Positions 34,066 to 45,151 of a stretch of 64,000 nt of DNA are shown here, one piece after another. The notes beneath the pieces were generated by a model that was given only the letters and a program-made list of their open reading frames with translations, had not been told where the DNA came from and ran no database searches. This DNA is from Paraspadella gotoi (Eukaryota; Chaetognatha), in contig CM119266.1 in NCBI GenBank assembly GCA_051294375.1, forward strand, positions 27,015,069-27,079,068, read 5' to 3'. The translations under genes were made by a program, and so were the position numbers. How positions within the stretch are numbered: the first letter of the stretch is position 1; every line of letters starts with the position of its first letter.

Positions 34066-37000
34066 ATTCTGCTTGAAACTCGAAACGCGTCGGAGAGAAT
34101 GCAATGGAGGCGAGAGAGAAGGAATGTGCGGGGAGGATGCATCCGGGGGGAGGTGCTTGTGGCGAGAGGCGGTGATGTGATGAATTAATAAATGCCTAAA
34201 GAACGATTAGCGATACTAGAATTGAATGCGTGGGCGGGGAAGAAAAAGATTTTAACAGAATCTAACTCGAGAAAATACAAAGCTCGAGCTGAAAGCATGA
34301 ACGCATGAATTTAGGCCGTGCACGCGTGCAGTATAGACCCATGCCGTGTACCAATTTCATGAAAAGGTAAATGAATAAAGAAACGAATGTTTGAATGCAT
34401 CGAAAAATGAATGAATGTCTCTAACAGAGTGTCTAATCCACTAACGTGTGTACGAATGCCCGCGAAATGGAAACCGCCAGCCGCAAATTATCCATTCTCG
34501 CCAACGACTTGTCTAATTATGGGATGGAACGAAAAATAAAAGGGAAGTAATGAAATTAGAGAAGTAAAAACCGGGAGAACTCGAAACCCAGGAATAAAAA
34601 AAAAAGGAATCCCGGGAAATGAAATTCTAAACGTCTTTAAATGAATGAAGCCGAATAATAAATGAGTGTATTAAATATGATTATCCCGCTGTTGAAAGAA
34701 ATTCGAATCCGAGTGAGAGAGGGAGGGAGAGGGAGGGAGAGAAAGAGAAAAAGGATGGAAAGATAGAGAACGAGATAGAGAGAATAAAAACAAATAAAAC
34801 CCTCATTTGCATGAGTGGGGGAAAAACCTTGATGGATGATGCGATCGAAAGAGAGGGAGAGAGAGAGAGAGAGAGAGGGTGTTTGTTTTTGTTCGTCGCT
34901 GAATCGACTTTAAATAAAGGGATTATGATATGGAGGGTGGGGGGGTGTGGTGCAATGACGAGAGGGGAATCTATGAAGGTAATCCAATTAGATAGTTTAG
35001 CTTATGACCCCCACCTCTCTCCCCTGATAGCATGGCAAACCCCAGGCCGTAAAAGAGTAGAAGATAGATAACATGGTTTTAATTACCTTTCCATATCGCG
35101 GGTAGTTTAATGTTTATAATTCAAACAATTCATATATCCACTATTGGACCACCTTGAAAAGCAACCTTGGGTTAATTCGGCCGTTGATAATTGGGTAAAA
35201 GTTGGTTAATCTAATCACGCTGGATTTACGGCTTTTGACCATCGCCCGGGACATCAACGGGTTTTCCGATTTAATCACGATTTATTTATACCCCATGAAC
35301 CACGAAACGACGGAAAAGCCGGGGCATCCCGTTCGTCAGATAACATTGAATCGGGTGATAATACCATTAAAAATAATTATGAATCGACAAAAGTTATCAC
35401 GGAAATCTGTTCGTCGAATTAGAATTAATTAAAAAAATCGAGAATCTCTTTCCCCTTCTCCATTTTTAAACCGACACAAAGAGAAAAAAAAACACGAAAA
35501 AAACACACACAAAAAAAAACACGATTATACGTCTGACAACGTTTAGCGGATTTTAATCGAATAAAACCTGACGAATTACCGACAGGGCGCTGTTGCTTTG
35601 ACCTCGGCTCGTTTGCGTTTGAACGAGTGAAAAAAAAACTTTTCATTTCTCTCTCTCACTATCTCTCTCTCTCAACAAATTTTCGGATCCAATAAAAATT
35701 CCTTACAATTTCGAAAAAAGGAGAAGAGAGAAAAGTCGCGTATCGGCTGTATGTGTTTTTTTTGTTTTGTTTTTTTTTAGAAATCGGAGTAGAGCATCGA
35801 CGCCCAAAATTCCTTTTTAATTTAAAAGTTAAAAAAATTGGGTGTACATAAAATAATTAGAAGAATCTGTTCAGCTTTCTATATTGCCGTTCCAATATTC
35901 CAAATTTCAGGATGAGCAAATGTGTTTAAATTCCTAAAATCCCAAAATTGATTTAGACTAAAACAGAAAGACGAACTCTCCACCCTCGACGTGGAGTCCA
36001 CGCCCACTTTCTCACTTTCACTTCTCGCCAATTCTGACCACCCAACAAGACTTTTGCGTCCATCCGCTCAGCAGAGGCCTTTCGACCATCCAACTTTTCC
36101 AACGCCTCGAACCTTCTGTTCGATTACTAGCTTTGAGCTTCGAAGCCTTTTTTAATCCATAATTATTTGAGGAAATAAATTCACCATGATAAAGAAATTA
36201 GTCTTGACTACAACGATATACGTAATACTACATTCGAGGAAAGAGTTATTTTCCAATTTCGGTCCCATATATTCTCTCACCCCAACCGAAAAACGCAGGC
36301 TGTTCTTTAACGGAGCCGCAGAGTTACGTCGCCATCTTTGTCGGGAAAATGTCGACCAAAAAAAGTCGGGGTAAATGAATGAGGCAGAAGAACCGAACGC
36401 CATCCTCTCCTCCCCCCCACTGCCCCCCCGCACTCGCTCCAGCCCCAGCCCACCCTATCCCCTTCCATTTGCGTTCGTTGGTGTTATATTTTTTTTCGCG
36501 CACAAAAGCGAGGAAGAAAGAATTCAGGGATGTAGAAAGGGAGTTGCTGAAAGAGGCCAGGGGGGGTGGCTGGAGAAGTGTTGGAGGCCAAACAAGGGTG
36601 GTAGGCGTCGTCCATTTTTCAAACGCGTTTTTCCGCGTTTCCGGTTTCGCGGCTTCTCGACTCCGCGCGGTCAGAAAACCATCGTTCCCTCCGACGAACT
36701 TTAACCCTTGCGGTCGACGAAACTTGTGGAAGGCCGCGGTGGAGATTTGTGGAGGGTGGGTAAAGAGAGTGGTCAATTGGAGGATGAGAAAATATGCGAA
36801 TAAATAAGACATAAAATAAAAAAATAATAAAAATTATAGTAATTTAAATTTGTGGGTAGGCGTGTTCGGACTATGAAGATGCCGCGTGGTCAAAGGAATG
36901 TGGTCTAAAGGAAAAGTTTCGAAAAAAAAAACGACAGCAAAAAAAAAATTGGCTGGCAGTGGAAATATAATTAAGGCCAGGATGCCGACGGAAATTAGGC

Positions 37001-38726
37001 AGGAAAAGTCTGGCCGCAGGTTGATGAAATTGGAGAGAGCAAAGTGTTGAAAAGTGAAGGGGGCTGTTGACTGTGAGCGAGAACGTTAAAGGGGCTTCGG
37101 ATGTTGGCCGTGGTGAAAATAATGATCACGGTGAAGCCGAGAGATGTGATCCAACTCGGGGATTTAAAGCAGACAGGTGAGCTGAATGGAATCGAGAGGA
37201 GTCGAGTGAGTGTGATACGATTCCTTTCGCCTCTTGACCCATTAAATCTATGGTCGCAAGAAAAAGCACAAAAAAGCACAAAAAAGCATAAAAGTGTTTT
37301 TTTTGGTGAATGAATGGAATCCTGGACATTGCTAAACTGGAAACATTGTGCAATTGTAAATTGTTAATATAATCGTGTATAGTACAAAATACTGGATCAC
37401 TTGTCAAATAAAAAAACATTCATTCACATCTTCGAGACCGACCAAAATCCTCAAACCCTGCCCCTTCCCCTCCAAAAGAAAAAACCCTCGCCAATTTCAA
37501 CGGGCACAACCCTTTTCCGCCCTTTGGAGAAGTTCGCCGATGAGTAGAAAGGCCCGGGGTGGAACCCTCCAAGAGCTCCTCTCGCCCGCAGCTCGCTCAT
37601 CGTTCCGCCGGCTCAACTGGCCCCCCGCGGCACCCTTTAAAAGAACTGGGTCAACTCATCCCTTTTTCTCATTCAACCCCCGCAAAAGGGAACCTGAAAA
37701 AAAAAGAAGCCGAAATACTGATCTGATGCTTTTTTTTTTCATTTGGAAAATGAGATTAAGAAAATCGCGTTATTTAATGACGTACGTTACTATTTTTAGT
37801 ATCTCTTCAGTTGTGTAGTTTGAAAAAAAATATATCAAAAGGAAAACTGGCAGCTTGGTGATCATTTATTGAGACTTAAGAGAAAAGCGACACTAACTGC
37901 CACTCAGAGACAGATACGAAAACCGAGTTTTACAGATGCAGACATTTACATTGAAAAACCACGCATTTCCTCCTTCAGTTCCCCTCCCCCACATTCAGCC
38001 GCCCTCCCGAAAATCCGGCCTTCGATATTCGTCGTGAGAGGCCGCGAAACCAAATCGACGAGAAACCTTAAAAAACGGCGTGAAAAATTCGAGGAAGGCG
38101 TCTCGAGATCAGTGTCCGTGAAAATCGCGTTCGTCAACCGAGAAAATCGCTGAATCACACCGAACGCGCGAGATGCGATGCCACGCTAACTTGCGGTCTT
38201 ATTGGATGCGAGGAGGCGTCTTTGTAAAAGGGGTTTTTAAATCGGTTATTATTTAAACTTTTTTGGGGGGAAAGGGGGATTATTAAATAATTTTATCTTA
38301 TTTTTATTTTAAAAAAGAATATTAAAATGAAAAGAAGACACGGACGAATCCTTAAAAGTTTTTAAGCTTTCCTCAAAAAAGTTTGGCCATCTTTTAAAAT
38401 CAGACAAGATAAATTAAAAGTGATAATTTTTAACTAAAGCTTCTGGGTCATCGTTTTTTCGCTGCGTCAGCGTTTCTAAGCAACGACAGTTGTTAAGAGT
38501 TTTATGTCCACTTAACCCAAAACGATTTTTTGTTCTCCCTCAGTTAATTTTACTTTTTCTAAGCAACCCCTTTCAATTCCTGGTCAGCCTAACTCGAAAT
38601 TCACGCACCCCTGTGATTCCACTATCCGACACCCTCTTTAAAGCCTCCCTTCATTCTTTTCATTCCAATCGAGGAGGTGAAGTCTAAAAAAAAAAAACGA
38701 GCGGTGAATTTTAGGTTTTGTCCGTC

Positions 38727-38736
38727 GATCAGAGAA

Positions 38737-38767
<31 letters not shown>

Positions 38768-38770
38768 AAA

Positions 38771-38801
<31 letters not shown>

Positions 38802-38820
38802 AAGAGAGAAAGAGAGAAAA

Positions 38821-38852
<32 letters not shown>

Positions 38853-38868
38853 AGAGAGAGAAAGAGTG
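38727..38868. repeat. Purine tract (GA/AAAGAG)
   Basis: About 140 bp of uninterrupted purines on the plus strand with GAGA runs and AAAGAGAG interruptions; gives Arg-Glu-Lys frames only. Confidence 0.95.
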
Positions 38869-39644
38869 GGCGACGACAGATCCGACGCGGAATTTTATTC
38901 ATGAATTATGGAAAAATGTTTTTTTTTATAAAATAAAAAAAGTTTTTTAGAATTTGGAAAGCGCATATTTTTTTCAGAGCCAAAACGATCGCTCGGTTGT
39001 TCTCAATTGTACCGTAAGATTTCGGTAAAGAGTACCATAAACAAAGAATTACAATCGCCATATGTATTCTCAACTACCTGAATTTTTAAAATTTTTAAAA
39101 TCACAAAATCATCACATCTGAATAAAAGTCTCCAAATTCACGCGCCTTCTTCCTCTTTCGACGCCGACCGACCGAGAAAAGGTGACCGTAAATCAGGAGC
39201 GGATCTCTTTGGACCGAAGTGAATCGAGCGTGAGAGACCCGAGTGAAACTCGCGCTGCCGTGAAATCCTCTCCTCTCACAAGTCGTTAGGTGAAAGGAGC
39301 GGTGATGACGCCGGCGACCGCGGTTTCTTTTCCCACTCCATCGCGCCGGTTCTTCTTCGTTGTGAAAATAGAGATTCCTAGTCCTTATCTAAGGTGATTG
39401 CTTTTCGGATCTTAGTCAGTTTTAATCAAAACTGGATATTACAGACGCCAATTGTCAAATCTCACGCATTCAGGCATCGCTTCCATTTTGACCAAAGATT
39501 TATTTCGTATTTAATGCGGGTTTTAACTTTAAGGATTACATACGGGTATTCCATTTTCGAGTAGGTTACCTCATCGTTTTATCCGGAGATTCTGGCAATT
39601 GAACGGAAAAGCGAGAAACCTCACCAAGGTGAAGATGGTCTTGA

Positions 39645-39647
<3 letters not shown>

Positions 39648-39684
<37 letters not shown>
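39648..39684. repeat. (CT)n microsatellite
   Basis: About 37 bp of CT in plexin intron 1. Confidence 0.93.
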
Positions 39685-39686
<2 letters not shown>

Positions 39687-40598
39687 AATATCACACTAAT
39701 TCTCACCCAAAAGAACTTTGATGTTTCACAGCGCCAGTCGTTGTTAAAACTAGAACCTTTTCCGCAGAGCCAAAATTCAAAATTTGTCAACCACAATTTC
39801 ATTTGAAAATCCATCGCGGCTCAATGCTTCAAAATCACAAGTCACGATAATTTCTTCCAAAAAGCAAACGCACGAGCGACGCGAATGATATCTCTGCTTC
39901 CCCTACCCTTCCCCAACGCGGCCCCCACGTGCCAACGCCCTCCGTAATTCTCACAAATCACCGGCGCCGACTAATAATTTACCATATAACCCGCGTATAT
40001 CGGTCCCCGGGCGACCACCTTTTCTCGGGATTTCCTGCGAAACTTTTTTTTCTCTCGACTTCAGAGTCGAAATCTCGTTTTTTACCGAGAAAACGCGAAG
40101 GACGAACGGAGATGGCGTCATTGTCGATGGCCGTTAGCGTCGCGGCGATCGTCCTTAGCGTCGGGGCGACCGTAACCCGTCTTTCGGGCTCTCAACCTTT
40201 CTTTTACATCCCTCTTAATCGCCGTTACACTTCTCTCAATTGGCAACCAGATCAGACAATTTATCTTTATATATGTACAAGCTTTTACATTTTTTCCCTT
40301 TCGGCATTTTTTCTTTCTTTCCTTTTATTTTCATATTGTTTATCGTCACTTTTTACTCGTCACTTTTTACTCTTCCCTTCTTCCTTCCCGATTCTCAATC
40401 TTCCCTTCCTAACGCAAAATGGATCGATATTCTTACCTTTGCCTTATCCCTAACTCCCTCCCTCTATCATTTGATCGATGAGCGAGAGATTCCGCTTCGA
40501 CGACCTTACCTTCTTATCTTAACCGATTTTGCGATTACCTCACCCAACGTCAATAACTCATCTTCCCCGCCATAAACTTCATCCTCTTATTTACTCAG

Positions 40599-40687
40599 GC
40601 AGATGGCCGTCCTCTTCATAGAAAATTTTGCGTTGCCTCAAATCTCTAACGGTTCCCGCCAACAGTTTGCCATCAGTCTGGCTTTAG
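40599..40687 (+). CDS. Possible short exon, unknown product (both strands open)
   Basis: On the plus strand a pyrimidine-rich acceptor (TTATTTACTCAG|G) and a donor (TTTAG|GTAAAC) bound 89 nt that read QMAVLFIENFALPQISNGSR then QQFAISLAL without a stop. The minus strand over the same bases is also open (TDGKLLAGTVRDLRQRKIFY, then EEDGHLPE) with weaker splice signals. It lies 188 bp downstream of plexin exon 1 in intron 1. I do not recognise either peptide, so the strand and reality of the exon are uncertain. Confidence 0.25.
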
Positions 40688-40874
40688 GTAAACGAATATG
40701 TTCAAATTGACAAACGACCGGTATTTTTTTATCAGTATGATTCTCCTGGGCGGATAATTCACTTTTAAACTATTTTTTTTTAAACCATCTTTGTAAAAAC
40801 TCCTTCAGCCACCTCGAAAATCAAGAGCCCTCGTCAAAATAACCCTTTATCCTCACTCAAATATCTTTACTCAC

Positions 40875-41553
40875 CCGTTTTGTGATCGATCGCCATCCGG
40901 TTCAGCGTCAGCGTCGAACCCGGAAGTCCGTCGAGGAGAGTCGGAAACGAACGCAGCACGGTTTTCGTCGCCGTCGACGAAGTCTGCGCCGACGCCGACG
41001 GAAGCCACGACGCCGACGACGAAGGCCACGCCCACGATCGCAGGTCGAAGGCGACGCCGCGTAACAACGCCGCCGCAAGGAGGACGACGAGAGGCGACGG
41101 CGTAGAACGGCGGCGTTGTCGGCGTCGGTCGTCGCGCGGCGGAGAGGGGGTGGCCGGCGTCGAAGGCGCGACGGAAGTGGAATGCGTGGAGAGAGACGAA
41201 GACTGGCACGAGGTGATGGCGGCGGCGCTGTGGGCGGCGCTTTTCGAGGGCAGGAAAATCGGGGAAAGGGTGCGCTCCTGTTGATGGGGGCGGTCGGCAA
41301 CGTCGCGAAGGGGCATGGGGAACGCGGCGACGCGCGAATCGGGCGGTGTATTGGTCGTCGTCGTCGTCGTCGTCGTCTCCGCGAGGCGCGAATTAGAAAA
41401 TCTAAATTCCGGGGAACCTTTTCGTCTTTTTCTGTGACGACGCCAATCGGTTTCTCTTCGGTTCCAACCGGCGTCTTTAGAACCGACGACGGCGTCTTTA
41501 TCAGCGTCGCCGGCGCCTTTTTCGTCGCTGCCTTTTCTCTCGCAAAGATCCAT
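40875..41553 (-). CDS. PlexA: Plexin exon 1: start codon, N-terminal extension, signal-like segment, start of sema
   Basis: The ATG at 41553 follows an in-frame TAA within its A-rich leader, so it is the first Met of this frame. The exon encodes 226 codons plus one base (phase 1) and ends at the donor ACGG|GTGAGT. Residues 1-150 are Arg/Ser/Thr/Pro-rich, with an eight-Thr run near 60-67 coded by an ACG microsatellite. Residues 154-168 (PLVVLLAAALLRGVA) are hydrophobic and preceded by a basic stretch; a signal-peptidase-like ASA lies near 187-189. From about residue 200, SFPTLLDGLPGSTLTLNRMA and IDHKTG form the first sema strand, equivalent to the ...HLAVD--TG segment of known plexins. The long region before the hydrophobic segment is unusual, since plexins normally begin with the signal peptide. 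The exon is very CpG-rich, and several overlapping open frames on both strands are by-products of that. Confidence 0.82.
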
Positions 41554-42010
41554 TGTTAATTTTTTTTTTTATTTGTTGGTTTTTTCCCTTTTTGTTATCT
41601 CTTCACAATTTTTTAAACGTATTTCACGTCATTTGTAATTTACTCGGAGTTTTTTTTTCTTTCCCGTCTCGACTTTTTTTTATCAAGAGACGCAATTTTT
41701 CTTCGTTTTTGGCTTCAAACGCCGGAAATTGACGCCGAGAGCCGAGAGTCGGCGACTTGGCGCCAGAAAAGAAAAAAAATATAAATTCGCTTCCAGGTTG
41801 TTTTTTTTTCGTGTGATTTTTTTGTTATTTTGCGCGTGTGTGAGGTTTTTTATTCTTGAAGAGGATTCCTACTAAATCTGTGGATTAAAGAAATTTAACA
41901 TTTTTTAGGAGATTTCTGCGATTGGACAACGATTACAAAATGGATTGGACAACGATTGGACAACGATTACAAAATGAGCCCAGGTCGAAAGGGAAAAAAT
42001 GTTAGTTAAA
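41554..42010 (-). promoter_or_regulatory. Presumed 5' leader and proximal promoter side of plexin
   Basis: Sequence upstream of the plexin start codon. It is T-rich on the plus strand, with a TATA-like TTTATATTTT on the minus strand near 41778-41790 and GC words CGCCGAGAGCCGAGAGTC near 41730-41750. A transcription start cannot be placed from sequence. Upstream non-coding exons could exist. Confidence 0.3.
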
Positions 42011-43380
42011 GCACATTTGAAGAAAATATGAGGCGATCCCGGAATTTAATCGCTCTGGAGGCTTATGGGAAAGAAAATTTAAGACCGTAACAACAATGAT
42101 ATTTCATTTCAGATTTTTCATCAAGAGCTATAAATTTAAGCAAAAAACTACAAAGTCAGGGTTATATATTTAAGGACTTAAGAAAAATGGGAATTAAATT
42201 TTTCAATAATTATAAGGAGCTAATAAATAAATATAATGTTACTGATGTTAATCTATTTCAAAAAAGATTATACATGATAGTTCCTAATAAAAATGACAAG
42301 AAAAAATAACAAAAATAAACCACTAAGTATATTTATATAATAACATCAACAATATTATTTAAATAACTTATTTAATTTTTACTTATTTAACTCTCTGATT
42401 TAATTTATTTTTTAACTTTACAATTAACTTATTGTTAACTTTACATTAACATACCCTTAATTATTAACTTATTATTAAACTAATTATTTAACTATATATT
42501 TTTATTTACAAATTACAAATTATTACAAAACCTTAATAAAATTTCTCTAAAATTAATAATGCTGGGATGCCAGGGCTTTGGTCTGTTTCAGATAAACATT
42601 CAAGATATACCTTTAAAATATAAGATAAGCAACAATGAAGGATCACCATTTGGTGATGGCTCGCCTTATACCTGGATATTGGGATTAAAGAGCCGAAATC
42701 CATGAAGGTATAGGTTCCCAACTGATGACCTTCCCATTGTATAAACATAAAAGATAAAAATATTCAAAAAGAAATAATTAAAAAATAGGATAAAGAAAAA
42801 ATAAAATTTTCATTTAAGTATTTTAAAATTATATTCATGACATAAAGGTGCCCCTATAGACCTTTCCCCAGTATGTATCCCTATCAGAACATACAATTCT
42901 ACATGGTAGTCTTATCCCTATTGGTAAAAAAATCATATATAACGTTGGTCCCTCAAAAAATATCTATTCCCACCCCTTTCTGTTCAGCCTCTTAGATATT
43001 ATGATTTTTCATTAATGACTTTCTAACAGAAATGATGTGTGATATCTATTAGAAAACTAGGACAGATAGTAATCTAACCTTGTGTTGTATAGATGCTCCC
43101 TCTATTTCCAGAAGACAACACTGACTTCCCCTTCCCAAATTGTATTATTAGATAAATAAAACATTTTTTAAAGAGAAAGTAATATATGTTTGAATAAATA
43201 ATATAGATTAAATACTAATCCTTCATAAAAATATTAAAATATAAAATAGAAAATGAAAATAGTGAAACAAGTAATTTGCATTTTATTAAAGATTTCTAAG
43301 GATTTCTTTTAATTTTTTAAAAAATTTAATTATAATATTTTTTTTTCATTGCCTTTGATAAATATTTACAAAATAACAGT

Positions 43381-43735
43381 TTTTATTTGTGATAACCACG
43401 ATCATTTAATAATTCGGACATGTTTTGGTTCTTGTTTTTTGAACCTTTATTAACCAGTTTAATAATTTTAATCCATGGTATATCCTTCTTTTCGTTGTTG
43501 TATGAGATTTACAAGGAAATTGAATTGTTACAACGATTTATTATTAATAACATGTCTGCAACTTATTAATAATAAAATCGTTGTAACAATTCAAATTTCC
43601 TTGTAAATAAATTTAATAAATATTTGGATACTAACTTTGACAGATAAAGAGAGAAGCAATTTTAACCTTGATATCTCTCACTCTCTCCGAATTATTAAAT
43701 GACCATTGTAATCAAAATAAAAACTCTGTTACTTT
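43381..43735. mobile_element. Second foldback / inverted-repeat element (~355 bp)
   Basis: The inner arms 43508-43550 and 43563-43607 are near-perfect reverse complements (TTTACAAGGAAATTGAATTG and its partner), separated by a 12-bp loop. The outer arms also pair: GATCATTTAATAATTC near 43400-43415 with GAATTATTAAATGACC at 43689-43704, and the adjoining TTTTTATTT with AAATAAAAA. The middle of the arms is more diverged. AT-rich and non-coding; fits a MITE/foldback element. Confidence 0.8.
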
Positions 43736-43843
43736 ATAAATATTATTTTTATTTTTTATAAATTTATTAATATTTAATATTATTTTTGAAATATTAAATA
43801 TTGTATACTTAAGCCGAAACTTAATTTTAATTTAACTTTAATT

Positions 43844-44016
43844 TACCCCTAACCCAAACTTACACCCTAATCTAAACTTACCCCTAACCCTAACTTACCC
43901 CTAACCTAACTTACCCCTAACCCTAACTTACCCTAACCCTAACTTACCCCTAACCCTAAACTTACCCTAACCCTACCCCCACCCTAACTTACCCCTAATC
44001 TAACTTACCCCTAACT
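43844..44016. repeat. Degenerate telomere-like array (CCCTAA / ACTTACCCCTAA)
   Basis: About 170 bp of CCCTAACCC and TAACTTACCCC words in tandem, close to the CCCTAA (TTAGGG) telomeric unit but mixed with CTTA spacers of irregular period. It is interstitial: unique sequence flanks both sides. The orientation is C-rich on the plus strand. It may be an interstitial telomeric sequence, a subtelomeric relic or a telomere-derived minisatellite. Confidence 0.75.
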
Positions 44017-44199
44017 TATTTTTAACCGTAATTTATTTTTCGAGTTAACTTACACTTATTATTAATTTATTCTTTACCATAATTTATTGTACCTTAATTT
44101 TTACTCAAATATATATTGGTTATACCAATTTCATATAACAAAAATAAAAAATATTAAAAAAATTATGATATCTGAATTCTATTATTTTTTTTCCCAAAA

Positions 44200-45063
44200 T
44201 GTTATCCTCTTCCGTTCCATTTCGTTCCTCTTCTTTTTTCTGTTAATTCTTTAAAAAAAAACCTTGCTCTTCGTTTTCCCATAGCCTCCAGAGGGATTGA
44301 TCTCCAGGAATGCCAAAAGAAAAATTAATCGCATCGAACAAAAAAAGAATTTTGGGATCGAAAAAGTCATGACGCACCGGACGTTGATGATCGAAAAACC
44401 GGGAGGCGGCGAAAAGCCTTTTTTTGTGTGTGACGTGAATGAAAGAAAAAAAAAGGTTTTTGAGTCTGTTTTTCCGGGCCGATCCCACCTGTGTGTGTGC
44501 GTGTGAATGCGTGAGTGTGTGTGGGAGAGAGCGATTAATTCAGAAAAACGCGCGCACACGTTTCGGCTTTGATTCGATCCTCGCTTCGTCGCGCACACAA
44601 AAAAATCGCACGCAAAGACAAACAAGAGTCAGATATTGAAGGAAAAAAAAAGTAAAAATTTCGCGAAGGAATTTGACGAAAGATTAAAATTGTTTAAGGG
44701 GAAGAAGGTTCGACGATTCGACAATCGACATATTTTCGTAGATTACGGCCTTTTTAAACCTTTAAATAAAAATTAATGGGCGGAAGAGTTTCAGCTCGCA
44801 CGCTGATAGGTCACGATTGCCATCCACTTTGAAATATTATTTTTGATTGCGATCGGAAATTATTCTTTTATTATTTTTTTTTAAGAACCGGCGAGTAATC
44901 GCGATCGTTTGTTTGGTTATTAACAATTTAACAAGGATCTATTTGAAGGCCTCTAGCGACTTTTGAGCTTTTTTATTGACAACTTTTTTTTTAATTTAGT
45001 TTTATCAGTCAGATTAATTAATTGACTTTTTGGTTAGAAGGGAGGGAGGGAGGGAGGAAGGGG
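44200..45063. other. No gene recognised
   Basis: Mixed sequence with CA/TG-rich words near 44488-44525 and AT-rich sequence. Open frames on both strands carry no domain. A 25-N gap follows at 45064-45088. Confidence 0.5.
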
Positions 45064-45092
45064 NNNNNNNNNNNNNNNNNNNNNNNNNAGAG

Positions 45093-45150
<58 letters not shown>

Positions 45151-45151
<1 letters not shown>

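Larger units (their letters stand above)
32042..40874. other. Plexin intron 1 (about 8.8 kb)
   Basis: Between exons 1 and 2. Contains GA-rich sequence (32640-32900), the frameshifted coding remnant (33067-33350), CT/GA runs near 33630-34065 and 34850-34878, AT-rich and A-rich stretches, a purine tract at 38727-38868, (CT)n at 39648-39684 and the exon-like segment at 40599-40687. GC-richer patches at 36370-36780, 37440-37640 and 39140-39360 have open frames on both strands with no recognised domain. Confidence 0.6.
16574..41553 (-). other. PlexA: Plexin gene, 5' part (exons 1-4 of the sema domain)
   Basis: Plexins are single-pass cell-surface receptors for semaphorins that control axon guidance and cell shape through a cytoplasmic RasGAP-like domain. 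Four exons in the right order and orientation join into the N-terminal part of a sema domain: LNRMAIDHKTG, RYLATVNGLYQLD, TGPQRDSAHC, LTNAVNKALVID, then VLMVGVTYTG and PYNSEVPAVSSRSL. These match the conserved plexin landmarks (VGAVNRLYQL, TGP-DS--C, TDNVNKALLID, VGVTYT, EIPAVASRSL, from family knowledge). Junction phases agree for exons 2/3 (phase 0) and 3/4 (phase 1); exon 1/2 is off by one base. A-type is favoured by the VGVTYT and PGP signatures, but A versus B class is not settled. Everything C-terminal to the first part of the sema domain is missing. Introns are about 8.8, 7.5 and 6.7 kb. Confidence 0.88.
42010..44200. other. AT-rich island, no gene recognised
   Basis: Conspicuously AT-rich compared with both sides and free of the GA/CT runs typical of this window. 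Contains an open minus-strand frame at 42533-42748 with no recognised domain, a foldback element (43381-43735) and a telomere-like array (43844-44016). Composition and content suggest inserted or repeat-derived DNA. Confidence 0.6.

Noticed and set aside
41116-41559. 147-codon plus-strand frame and further minus frames over plexin exon 1
   Set aside because: Shadow frames of a CpG-rich exon; only the minus frame ending LNRMAIDHKTG carries plexin sequence.
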